Assembly: GCA_008360955.1 (NCBI GenBank)
Contig: LUCM01008245.1
Coordinates: 1-64,000, forward strand
Length of the DNA stretch: 64,000 bases
Direction: 5' to 3'
Source: Fasciolopsis buskii
Lineage: Eukaryota; Platyhelminthes; Trematoda; Plagiorchiida; Fasciolidae
Shown here: positions 37,207 to 49,400 of the stretch, piece by piece
Layout: each line of letters begins with the position of its first letter
How positions within the stretch are numbered: the stretch's first letter is position 1
Program-made: the position numbers and the translations under genes
Notes under the pieces: generated by a model
What the model was told of the DNA's origin: nothing
The model's database searches: none
The model's input: only the letters and a program-made list of their open reading frames with translations

Positions 37207-40200
37207 TCTACATCAGTATGCGCGGAAGTGTGTATTAACTATTAGGTACTTGTGTGTTCTATATTTGCCGTGTAGCCTTTTCCTATCTACTCGCCCGTTA
37301 TTGATCTTCTCAACTTTGACCTTCTCTGGTTGACGAGGGTATAGTTAGTTATCGCCATTGTTTTATTTTATTGGAAACCCTTCTTGTTGGGCATCTGAAT
37401 GATATTTCACTTAGATCTCGAAAACACAGTTTATACTTCGTTTTCAAAGGTTGGGTGATCCTGCTGAGGTTCGAGACAGGAACATCCTCCAGAAAGCTTT
37501 TATGCGCAATAATTTCTTAGCTAACCCAGAAACCAAAACGAAGCGCTGTTTTGTTCAATCTAACAAACCGCAGTTCTATAACCAAATTCTGGTACTTACA
37601 ATGAATAAGTCGGATAAATGGACTCGCAACATCTTCGCTCTTCAGTAACCTAGTTTCTGATAAGATCTGATTAAACCTAAGCGTGTCGGGAATTCCAGTT
37701 CGACATGACTCATGCCATGTCATACATCCGAGTGAGTAGCCAAATGATCGATCGGTAAATTCATTTGGAAGAGAAATACTTAACCGGAAAAAGTAGAATT
37801 CTTTCAGCTATAAGTCAGCTTTACAGTACTGTGACCAGTAAAGTAAAAAGGGTTTTCGCAGTGATTTCGTCTTTCCGTCAAAAAATCGAAAAAGAGGTAA
37901 TTATTTTTCACTTAATTAATAAAAAACACTAGTTCCTTAATGAACATTTTTGTTTTTGGGATGTGAAACCACATATCCTGAGCTAAATAAATATTATTTT
38001 GAATTAAAAAGCCGATAGATGCCTAACTGGAAATCTCAAAAAGGACGGGTATGATAGTTGTGCCACGTGGCCTGTCCGTACTGTCACTGAGGCACTTCTG
38101 CTGTTGTTTTCTATTTCAACCCACAAACCGGTATAAAACACTTGTTTATCTGATACGGTTCGATAAATTATTCTCCTACCGGTTTATCCACATTGGGGCT
38201 GTCGACTGGGTCTGATACCTGATTGGTTGAAAACAACCTTGAGTCAGTTGGACGAACCAATCGGCGTTCTCACACTGACAAATCCCATTGATTTTTGTTT
38301 AACGAAGATTTGGGCTGCGCAATTAGACTTGTGGCTTTCGGTATCGTGAAAGCGGCTCACAAAATCCTATTTCGGACATAGGCAGAAACCTGCTGTTTGT
38401 GTGTGTGTGTGTGTGTATGTGCGTTTGATGTATAGTAGAGCGAATTTTTTTTAACTGGCTAATTTATTTGTGCCTCGCCATAAGATCATGTAGTTATCTG
38501 GAACAATACCAGAAAGTTCACTGGTTAGATGTTCCAGTAAATATCTGTAGATGCGTAACCACTCATGAACAGTTTTATATCGCATATTTGGCCAAGCTTT
38601 GATTAAGTAGTAAATTCTGGATTTTTTTGATCCTACGAGTTCCACAGTTTGCACTTCATCGTAGTGTTTTATCACAGTGATGTATTTGCCCATCTGTTAT
38701 GTATTTCGTAACCGGCCGGGCATTAACCTGAGGCTTGGGCCAGGATAGCTAGGTTGCGGTCTCGAACACGAAATTATTCGCGGTTAAAACCCTTGTAACA
38801 GCACTTAGTATTATCATTTGTACACCGTACTCTAAAAAAAACCATTTTCGTTGCTCTTGGTCTTACTAATAAAATTGTACACTCCCTTCGTCACCAGTGG
38901 ACTTGGGGAAGTCTGAACAAATACTCTTCATTCGTTGCTGCAAGCACTCGATTGGCCAGTCCTAACAACTCCCGCATGTATGACAAAATATCAAAATACT
39001 AGTCAATCAAGTCGAACAGGCCATCAGTTAGCAGGGCCGTTTTTCACACACACATACACACAACTGTTTTGCTTTGTTGAACAGCCCGGTTTCATTCGTG
39101 CATGATAATGGGAAAGAGTTTCACGCGTCACATGGCTGTACTTTTGTGCTAGCTGTTTTTTGCCGCTTCTGTGTCTTCGACTTGTATCCGACGAACAGAT
39201 CAATTTCCCAGTTGTCAGTCTTAATGCCGAGGGATATTTGCAGTTTGCATCATTTCGGGAAATACCCAACCCAGAGAATTTCACGAGCCGGGGTTGGATT
39301 ATCCAATTTCCATGTGATGAATAGTTTAAGAAGCAGATACGAGCAACCCTAACTATGCGAGGTCGGTGGGTAGGAAACATAAATTCAAACGAGCCCGAGT
39401 AATGAGACTTAATTGGCTTAACAGAAAGCAATACAATATTGGGGGTGATTCAGGTTCGTGTGTGTGGACCGAAACTCATTCAGAGATGGAGATCTATGAA
39501 GGGAGTAATGTATTTAATACTCCTAGTCACATTGTCTGCGAAGTGGGTAAAATTCAATACTATGGAACCGCTTCCCACTTGCTCTGAGGCACGTGCACCT
39601 AACACCCTCCCAATCCTGCCATTTGGGTAGTTGAGTTGAAGAGGCAAGGCGGGCTTTGGGAACGATTCCAGGCCATTTGTGGAAGTGCTAAAATACAATG
39701 ATGAATGAAGTGTTCACAATGCACGGACCGGTCAGTCGGATTTGAAAACGACTGGTCAACTCTCCGTCAGTTCGCCGCGTTTCCAACTCCCTTTTACAAT
39801 AAGCATCGTTTTGTGATCAGGATCTTGAAGTTTTTCGAAACGAGACGGTTCTTAACTTACGCTTGCTGTTATTGTGCATTAAAATTGTAGCAGCCAACCA
39901 GTTGAATAATTGCAAATCTGTAATAAATAACTTGCTCATAGGCTTTTCATTCCAAATAGAGTAGGGTGAAACACTGGTTGGTCTACCATAAAGCGATTTA
40001 GGTTACATTTGTTGAATTCGCTTCCGATTACGGGACCGATTTAGATGTGTAAATTTCGGTTAAGCCACGACAAGGATTGCCCCAACTACTGGAAATTCAA
40101 TACGACTTTGGGCAAATGAACGTGGGAGAGATAATTAGGTAACATTTACCCCAAATATCGACCTACCGGCCAGTCGCTAAAGTGATATTTTACGATGAGA

Positions 40201-41424
40201 CCTTCTCTTTATAAGGACCCCCTAGGGATGTTTTACCTGTGAAATCTTTGTCGAAAGCCCTACTACCAACTGATTTGGAGTCCAAAAGAGACCTCGTGGT
40301 ATGATCAGTTGTTTTGTTCTCATCTCAGATATATTTCTGACTATGCTTACTCGGCTGTCATCAAGATATGTTGCCGTTGTGAAAAAGGACAAGCAAACGA
40401 CCACGTAAACGCAAGGAGAACTGGTGTTTTTGTATACCTTATTAGTCTCATCATCAGACTGCCCTGTTCGGCTACAAGTTACCTGTTCCCAGTTCGTTCA
40501 ACAGTGAAACTGTAGACACAGTTCTTAAAATCTGATCTTGTACGCTGTCTGTGATTAGTGATCGAATTGTACACTGCGTTCAATAAATGACGTCCGAATT
40601 CGAGGCATAGATAACTCTGTTAAACGCACAAACAAATCGGCAGACACAGGCTGCTTGCAAGATGATTGACAGAGTGACTGCAAGATTGTTCCACTTCTTT
40701 GTTTGTGTGTACACGGGTCATGATGGAAAAGATAGTCAAGCTGGGCCGCTTATCGATCTGGGTAGATGAGGAACACTAGGGAGTATCATGGGATGATTGA
40801 TCGCACAAAAACTGAAAGCAGCTCTGCCTACGCTTGTTTTCCCGAAACGTGAACCGCTGGTACGGCAATGATTACACCTTGTAAACACTCATTCGACCAG
40901 GGAATCGTCTGTGCATCTGTTGAGAGAGCGAGGGAGCCGACGGGTGTGATTTAGCCCTTTGTTTATCAGGAACCGCATGCGGAACTGAAGCTTGGCGACA
41001 TTGTTGTTTACAATTTGTGCGTGAGGCAGTCGCTTAGAGGACCTAGGGTATATTAGTCAAGAACAACAGCTCAAAAGCAGTGTGAAGGGAAGAAGACGAA
41101 ATATTTCTGGACATTATTTATCGCAGCATTTAGCCCTGGACAGTGGAATCTCATTCTGCTCGTCAGTCCGAATGCACATACCGTGACTATTGTCAGTTTT
41201 CTGACAAGTGTTGCCGTCTTGAGAAAGCGGGCTACTGTTCGGTAACACACTAGTTTAGTGAATACCTGAGGCATTCACCAACCTGCGGAGATTCTAACGG
41301 TTCCGCCCTCCCATTTAATACGTGCGATAATTTATACTCAAAGTTAGGCAAGTCGTAAGTTGAGCATTAACTCAATTCTTGAATAAATACAAACATGTCA
41401 CAGATGACTCGAGAGATGACTTAC

Positions 41425-41599
41425 CCACATACTGTCTCAGACTGATGATAGCTATAAATATGATCATTAATCCTCCGGTGAATTGATAATTCAGTTGATC
41501 AATAAAATCCACACCCTCACCACCGTATGGGGTTCGGAATAGCCGGCCGAGTTTGAACACGAAACCGCCATCGAGGAGACCACCGGCACCGCGAGCCAT
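41425..41599 (-). CDS. Innexin, first coding exon (partial gene)
   Basis: This is the amino-terminal exon of an innexin, the four-pass membrane protein that forms invertebrate gap junctions and hemichannels. Translation from the ATG at 41599 gives 58 residues plus one base. After a short glycine-rich cytoplasmic head come the family signature around residues 27-40 (GEGVDFIDQLNYQFTGG) and a hydrophobic first membrane segment at about 39-56. The exon stops at RQYVG, just where innexins continue as YVGKPIQCW. The break coincides with a consensus donor (G|GTAAGT, GT at 41424-41423), so the final Gly codon is split. An in-frame TGA lies a few codons upstream of the ATG, which fits an initiating exon. 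Reading past the donor gives non-family sequence and then a stop. Innexins are usually about 400-500 residues, so most of the gene is missing; I did not find the PIQCW exon downstream. Family assignment is strong; the paralogue is unknown. Confidence 0.85.
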
Positions 41600-41992
41600 A
41601 ATCTCCCAATTTGGCTCGCCTCACAGTACTTACTCACTCACTCACTAAATTCCTCAGTTGTTCGAGCACCGGTTCCTCCTTTAATGATAGTGTTCGATGA
41701 TCACGCAGTGGAGGAGATTGTCAAAGTCGGTCGATAGAAAAAAAATTTGAATGCTGATCAACCGATCGAACAGACAGCCAGTTACCTAATTGGTCGCTCC
41801 AAATGTATTGAATTATTGTTGAATGAGCAATCAACCAGATGCTCGATCAATTGATCGATCAATTATGATCCGTTGGTCGGTTAATTGAATGGTGCATTTG
41901 AATCCTGTGTGTATGCGTTAGTCATTCAGGGAATGGGTTCACCAAAACCGAGGTTGTGTACAACCATGACTGTCTGATCGTCCCCTGGCTGA

Positions 41993-42024
41993 CAGTGGGT
42001 TATCCGATTTCGGATAACCCACTG
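41993..42024. repeat. Perfect 14-bp inverted repeat with 4-nt loop
   Basis: CAGTGGGTTATCCG at 41993-42006 is followed by ATTT and then by its exact reverse complement at 42011-42024. It lies 394 bp upstream of the innexin start codon on the transcribed strand's 5' side and 40 bp from a CA microsatellite. It could be a promoter-proximal operator-like site, the end of a small transposon, or a replication-slippage product. The symmetry is seen directly; function is not. Confidence 0.85.
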
Positions 42025-42063
42025 AGGGCCATGGGCTTCGAATAACTTGAGTCATATACTTTC

Positions 42064-42087
42064 GCACACACACACACACACACACAA
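42064..42087. repeat. (CA)n microsatellite
   Basis: About twelve CA units, 40 bp from the perfect hairpin at 41993-42024. Confidence 0.95.
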
Positions 42088-42089
42088 CA

Positions 42090-44207
42090 GTGGGGAGGGT
42101 CCGCCAAAATAATAAAACTGCAAATCCCGGACACAGTTCAGTTTTGTGAAAATAAACCACCTGGATCCCAGGAATGATGGTACACGATTCAACCGTCACG
42201 TTGGAATAGGATGAAATCCACTAGAGCTGGGTACCTAACAAACTTCCGAAATTCCAGGCCCAGTCAGACTGAGAAAGCGCTCGCAGGTCAACAGATGGTG
42301 GATTCAGCGGTGATATTTCTGTTGAACTCCTTTAAGGGCTTAGCGATCGAACTGTTAGTGGTTGACCTGCATATGGGTGTGCATCGAAGCTGGTCGGCGT
42401 GAGCAGATACGAGACACATTTTAATGGGTAGTCGGTTTACCCCAGCTGAATCGTACACAACCGTGGTAGTGGCTTTGGTGGCGAACTTGCGCGTTTGAGT
42501 TTCTAGTGTTGTAACCCCAGGAGCCGCAAGATCCTCAAGGTGTTAATGATGGCAAATGTGGGAATGAATGTAATTCCTCTGAGACGCTCCTCTAAGAGGC
42601 TGTACAGGCATATCCCGTATCAGGCCCGAGGAAGTCCAATGGGATGAAACACACCGGTGGTCGTCGTTGTTATCGTTGTCGTCCTTCTTGTGGACGTCGG
42701 GACGACCGCCTTCCACCTCTGGGTGTGACACGTCTCGGTTGTGTGTGTGTGTGTGTGGTTTGGCCCTACCGGGTCTGGTATTCCGATTGGGCTTTAGATC
42801 CGTTGCTTAAGGCTTGTGGATTCCCTTAAGCTCATGCACACGCGTTGACCGGTACGATGATGTTGATGATGGTGATGAAGTTAGCTGGTTGGCAAACCCG
42901 GGGAGAGTGCATAAATGAGTGACTGACTAACTGACTAACTGACTGACAGACGTTCTGAGGCAAAGATCAGGCGCCTCGCGAGTAGTGGAGAAGGGTGGGT
43001 TTGGATGATTGGGTGGAGAATCATTCGCCTGATGGCGCGCTCACAGACGCACTCGCCTCTCAGCCGCACGCGTGCGTACGTGCGCGCCTACAGACACACG
43101 TGCCCATCTCGTGTTCAGGCCGAAAAGAGAACGGGAAATCCAGAGGACACCAGCGCAGAAAAGGAAAATACATACTCACAAGGATACGCTTTACGGACAT
43201 GTGATACGGGGGCACCGAAGTACCATCGCACCAAGCAGACTGGCCGACAGCCGATTGATACGCCAATTTTGTCGGTTAGTCAAAGCAGGCCCAATCGAGG
43301 GATAAGTAGTAGTAAAGTGCAAGCGCTGGAAGAGATGAAGATGATCTCACGTAGATCGTTAGTCGCATGGCCCAGTTATTCACCTGGCCATGGGGATAGC
43401 CTTTGGGGTAGGGCAAATCGCTCGTGCTTCTTTTTTCTCACCGTCTCCCCTCTCCCGCGCGGTACATAATTCACGTGGACAGAATGCCTCAAACTAGTTT
43501 CTATGATCAACTGGTTTACATGACTCTTCGTGTTTCACAGGAAGCAGCTAACCCCGTGTAAACAAACAAGTGCAATTATTTCATGAAAAAGCAACGGGTT
43601 GCTATACCATCAGAACCGGACAGTGGATGAATACACACCCACGGGTCACATCCGGGGACACTACAATGTTCCGTGACAAGTATGGAAAAAATGCGCAAGA
43701 GTGTAGGCGCACGGACGAGTGGGAAGAGGCCAAGGAGTATTTCATGCAATAAAAACAGAAGAATATGTTTGTGTGTATCGACCCTATTTTGTTTGTTATC
43801 CTTTGTAACGAAAATATATTAACCGATTTCTGCCTTGCAAGTGTATGCTTACCTCGATGCCAGTTTGCATCACATTTCGGAATGCATCATCGGCATTATA
43901 CGGAACTACTGTCCGACTGGCTTTATGTTTTAAAAAGTCATCCTTATGAGAGACTGAAAAGCGTCACCTCTTGACTACATGAGCACGTTTCAACGAGCAT
44001 ATTGTGACTAAGTTGCACTGCAAAATGGGATAGGACGCACTAGCGCGCTGACTAGAGACTGCGAGAGGGCATAATGTTTATGAATTATCACGATCGCTAA
44101 TGACCTAGAACCGAAATAATGTGGAAAGCGGCTTGGATGACACGAATTGCCTTCTGTCGCATTGCTAATCAATGGCATGTATGGAGACTTTCGACGGGTG
44201 TAGGGAA

Positions 44208-44210
<3 letters not shown>
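42090..44210. other. Non-coding interval with simple repeats
   Basis: It holds (GT)n at about 42740-42757 and GACT/AACT units at about 42918-42950. GC content is higher near 43010-43150, which lengthens chance open frames. A candidate minus-strand exon lies at about 43852-43958. Confidence 0.5.
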
Positions 44211-44257
<47 letters not shown>

Positions 44258-44258
44258 G
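44211..44258. repeat. Compound (TC)n(CA)n microsatellite
   Basis: About fifteen TC units run directly into about nine CA units. Open frames here encode only Leu/Ser or Arg/Glu runs. Confidence 0.95.
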
Positions 44259-46401
44259 TGTACCAAATCAGCGAGCAGCAAATCAGTTGCGAATTCCACG
44301 GTGATCGTTTTACAAATAGTACAGATACAGATTTAGTTTCACGGGCGCGGTACCTAGAACCGTTGATATCGGTAGACCTGACAGGACAAGACTTCAAATG
44401 GTCAGATGGTAAAACGGCTTTTAGGTGCGCTGGAAACACTGGCGGATTGTGTTGTATTTCTGGCACAGCTGCGTGCCAGCAGTGAGCACATATTAGGAAA
44501 GTTCGGCATTTGAATTCCGGTCTACGAATCTATTCACAAGCCAGAGAATTTGGAACAGGTGAGTTGAGCGAAACCAGGAGGAGAAGAGGACCGTCGCATG
44601 TGTCGACTGGGTAATTTACAGTAGCCTGTTTACACCATCTAGACAGTACAGACCCGTGGAAGGTCGAACCACCATGAAATGAGAAATGTTAAATAACCAA
44701 CTAAATCAAATGTTGTCTCTGCCCATTTGCAAGATGTTCTTTTTCATGTTTTCGAGGGTCAGTTTGAGTGGTAGACACTGACCAAATTGAAATACGTTGT
44801 TTCTGGGATGTAATCAGAAGTAAAGGTGGACAAGGAGCCAGTTCCGGAGGAGAATTTCGGATATCAGATTGAACAGAAGTACATGGACAAAAAAATGACG
44901 CTATCAAATGGTAAAGGTTCGTGCGGCATGGTCTTCCGTGAACGATTATGCACCAGTAAGAGAGGGAAAGAGCAACTGATCGAACTTGTATTACATGATT
45001 TTTATCAATCTGATGACTGTAACTACTGGGGAACAAACAATTGGTCGATAGTAAACGAATTGCGAAATGCCTATGAATATGAGCGCGTACCTCTGGTCCC
45101 GATTATTTTTTCATGTCCTAAAACATCACACAAACGAGCCATGCAGATTACATTCGGGAATTTTGCGATGATTGTCCTGTTGTCAGAAATATATTTTATG
45201 AGATAGACTTGAGATAAACTATATTAGAAAGAAAAATACACACATCTGATATTCTTTTCGACTGGTTTCTTTATTACCAACGTGTTAACTTGGCCTTATG
45301 GTGACCGATCTACATTGATCACTGGCCCTTACTTGGCCAGTCGCATGTGCATTTAAACTGTACTTGTCAGCCTCTGGTATATCGTTTCTCAGCGCAGTTG
45401 ATGTTCTGACCGACCAGCTTTCAGAGCAATCTGTATCAACTGGTTGATTATTTCTTGTTTGGGCGAAATTTCTGAATTGTCAACTAATCGATTACCTATG
45501 GATTTTATCCCTTTAATATTCTATTCAAAATCAGTGATCTCACTCTTTTCTATATCACAATAGTTGAAATCATGTGCTTCATTCGCCAAAGTGGTTGACT
45601 GAAAAATTTACCCTCCTAAAGTGCCCTAGCATGTAATCCTTTAATTCCTTTTTAATTGATCTACATTTTCCTAAGGAAGGTGATTGTCATACACCGCCCA
45701 GTGATTGCTATTTACTGATGAGTACTTCATATGTTGGAATGCATAACAGAAAACACTTGGTAAACGGATCCACCATGAAGCACAAGAACACGAGCTTGAA
45801 GACATCGTCCGGTGATCTAGCACGCCTTCTTGTAGCATAAAATGCGCACGCTTGCGCAGTGCGCACCGGCCGATTTCTTTTGTCAGCTTAAAACAATCAA
45901 CAATTAGATAATAATTTCGAGGTGTGTCTAACTTACTAGTCAGTACGGGTGTGGCCCATTTCTTGGTCGTGGTCCTAATGAACAGCCGTAATTTTCTAGA
46001 CTCAATGGATAACATGCGAAATCATTTTGTTTCAAAAGGTTATCTTGAATGCTTTTGACCAGACTCTGATGAAGGACGATTTGGAAACTCCCAGAAGGAC
46101 AGTGAGGTATAGCGGATTGTTTGCGACTTAGTAGATGTTTAGCAGAGGATTGCCAATCATTGTCTGTAGGTCTCCATGTGATGACAGATTACGTGTTTCT
46201 TTGCCTTTGGATAGTTTTGTTTGCGGGTCTGCAAGACATGTGATCATACATACTGGCCACAAGATCGATACCAGTCAAATGGTCATTATCACGTGTTTCA
46301 GAGAAGTTTTGCTTCTGCTGGTGTCCCTGAGAATCAGACGCCCTCAGTAGCCATATTAGCCCAAAATCATCACATTTTATGTATCTAATAAAAAGACCAG
46401 A

Positions 46402-46402
46402 C

Positions 46403-46443
<41 letters not shown>
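46402..46443. repeat. (ATT)n microsatellite
   Basis: About fourteen perfect ATT units. Confidence 0.95.
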
Positions 46444-49400
46444 GTTGAGATAACCCACCGAGATTTTGAACTGGACGAACCGAGAGCGTTATTCACGCAG
46501 CCATTTTAGATATAGTTGAGACCAACACACTAACAAGCGCGATGTACATATTTCAACACAGATAGGCTCTCCAGAGGGGTGGTACGTGCAATAGGCGTCT
46601 TGACCACTAAGAAAGCAATAAGATGCTGCTCCGGAATTTCAACTTTCGGTCTGATAATGAAATAGTTCTTCCGCTTTCCTATACGCTGTACGCACCCAAT
46701 ACACATTCGAATTACTCGGGACAACTGGCCACTGAACGATGGATCATAGGCTGTCAAATGGCCAACGCTTGGGGATCTCACTCCGTTCCTAAGTGATGCA
46801 AAAACAAGCAAGAACAAAAAACCGTTTTTAGGTATCCTTTATGGTCTGGTAATGTTTTATATCGGATAGCGGATCTGCCATTTTTAAAACAGACGAACTA
46901 ATGCTGATCCAGTCAGATACACTCGGTAGTACGGACCGGCAGATATGCTCACGTAAGATTCGCCACATCTCAGACCTATCACAGAGGGGGGGGGCACAAA
47001 AGGTCAGTCAGGTGGCAGTTCTGAATCGATTTCCAATAATTTCCTAAGCTTCGCCCACCGTTCGTAGATTTTCAGAAAAATATACATGGAAATAATACAA
47101 TCTTATAGTCATGTACCTCTTATTGTCTGTGATATGTAATCATTGGTGAGTAGCTTCAAGCTTTCCAAGCCGAAATTGCTCATTCGCTTGACATTCACCA
47201 TAGTGACAAAGTGGGACTCGAAGCTCACAAAGATTTGTGATTTTTGCTGCTTGAATCTAGTTAACCGTTTGGTCTTATGGAGTGTCGATCAAGTTTTAGG
47301 TCAGTTATTGTAAGGTTTTTGAACGAAAGGGTTCAGTATAGTTGAGAAAAAACCGATTCTTCCACCGTTTGTTTTTTTCTTGCGTCATACTCGGCTATTT
47401 AGGAAAAATCGGAAATCTAAATTTTGTGAGCCAAGCAACACTTAGAGTGCTCTTCACCTACTAGACTGAATAGTTAGGGTAAATATCGCTTCGAATCAGT
47501 GTCAGAATTTTCTACACAAAGATGTCGGTCCCACCACACCGTGTCTGTTGGATGGAACATTGACACTGTCTACGAGACTGAGCTGTGGTTAATCCAAGCT
47601 TTGCTCAGTCGGTTCTTTCTCTACCTATGGATAGTCTCTGTCCTCCCGATGTGGAAATATGCACCGATTACGTCCGGGCAAACACACACCTACACACAAA
47701 CGTGTCGGTACCCACAAGAGTAGAATCACTCGTCTGGCTACTGCTATGTAAGGAACTCCGCGGTAAATAAAACATCTAGCCCGACTATTGAGCGAAATCG
47801 CCTATATGAGAGTTGCAACGCAAAGCCAGACAGAAAACACGGTGAGCGATGATCAAAACTGCCGAGAGAGAGAGAGAGATAGTGAACACGTGACTGTCTA
47901 CTTGCTTCCCGCTTCAGTAACTCTTTTGGAGTGACGGGGAAAAGCTACATTCATGTCACTGTCTTCCTCCCCGTGTCTCACACATGGATAAACTTATGCA
48001 GCCAGGTAGGCACACAAAAACTCACTCGGTTGCATAAGGTATGGGAAATCGATTCTGCCTAAACACACGGCTGGGATAGATTGAACTCACCTCACAATGT
48101 ATAACCGCACCAGTTGTTTTTAGTCCTCGTGAAACGTCATGCCGGCACATTATCAAACGCGAGCCGATTGAAAAGTATGTTACAGGGAAAACAGGTCTTT
48201 GAAAACGAGCTCCACAGGGGGGAGATAAGTGGGTGGCTGCAGAATTACATGAAAAGTGGTCATTCAACACACCCACGTTTATGCTGTCACTTGCGGCTTC
48301 ATTGCTGCCGCTTTTATTCATTGGGCGAAAAATGGTTTCACTAGAAGACATGGCTTTTGCTGTAGCCGACAAGCTGTTAGTGTGCCCTAAACTTATCGGC
48401 ATCGGCTTTCATGTTATCCGTTTCATCCGAATAGGGCACGAACAATATTACGTAATTGTTAAATTTTCCCTTTGGCAAATCCGGAAATACACGGCGTTTC
48501 ACCATACAAGTTTTTGTGTGCAGTTTTCCGACCTATTGTGGACAGTCGGATGTTCTCCAATGAACTAAATTGTTTTTGCTTTTTTATTCGGAATCCAGCA
48601 AATCTGCTCCCAAATGGGAAATTTTGCCGTGAGATAGACTATGCTCACATAAATTTTCCAGTCGTTTACTTCTGCATCAGACAAAACAACGACTCACGAG
48701 GCGGATGAGAACTTAGTTCTTCCGAATGAACATTGTCGATTCACAAACAGATGACGGCAGCATATCAATTCAAGCTTATCTCAACCCCTTTGGGCAAGGA
48801 GTTCTATTGTCCATACAATACAAATGTTTACCTTGTATTTTTCTGTTGCCGTGCACGTGACTGCCACGGGTAAACTAAGAGTTTGAGTGAGCAGTCACAT
48901 TTTTAGCTGGCGGAAATGCATCTAAAATCTAATGCTGGCAATGCTGTTCTCGTTCAAAATTTACTCGAAATGACAAATGGGTTGTTGAAAACTTCCTGTG
49001 AGTTTGAGTCACCTACATTGCACCGTTGTACAAATCATGGGTGTTGAGGTACTCTAAGAAAAGGCATAATGCACAACAGTCAAAAAGAACCACAGGAGGA
49101 TCCCATAGCTTGAACGAATCTTCAGTGAGCGCACACATGCTGTCTGTGTATGAATTTCAGTGCATTGCGAGTGTGCGCTGGTAGGAACATGAACATTAAT
49201 AATATTTTCCCGTCGGGTAGTTGGCGAAGATCAATTGTCGACCACAGTCTCGTGCGCGTGACCGTAACCCAATTTTGGTTTCTAATAGCTACTGACAGTT
49301 TACATGATTGTGTTAATTGGAGCATTATGTAATCAGGTGAGGTATACCGGTTTTTAGTGTGCCTTGAGATACAGAGCATGCAACTGACAACCTCATCCGA

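Larger units (their letters stand above)
33741..41424. other. Non-coding interval, possibly innexin intron
   Basis: If the innexin exon at 41425-41599 is expressed, this interval is its first intron or part of it, because transcription runs toward lower coordinates. It holds (ATTC)n at 35625-35657 and 35687-35710, TG/TA tracts at 37085-37206, (GT)n at 38398-38420 and CA at 39045-39062. An 80-codon ATG open frame at 38451-38693 (minus) matches nothing I recognise. Confidence 0.5.

Noticed and set aside
38451..38693. 80-codon ATG open frame (minus) starting right after TAACAG
   Set aside because: The peptide looks plausible, but the length is common by chance, the acceptor lacks a pyrimidine tract and no family is recognised.
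33741..41424. Second innexin exon (PIQCW segment)
   Set aside because: I looked for the minus-strand coding pattern for QCW and for the AENYCW-type motif and found neither; a by-eye search could miss a diverged exon, or it may lie outside the window.
42644..43469. GC-rich stretch with overlapping plus-strand frames up to 154 codons
   Set aside because: Frames are lengthened by local GC content and cross a (GT)n tract; no motif recognised.
44008..44466. 152-codon minus-strand ORF
   Set aside because: Its middle is the translation of the (TC)n(CA)n microsatellite (Arg/Glu and Cys/Val runs).
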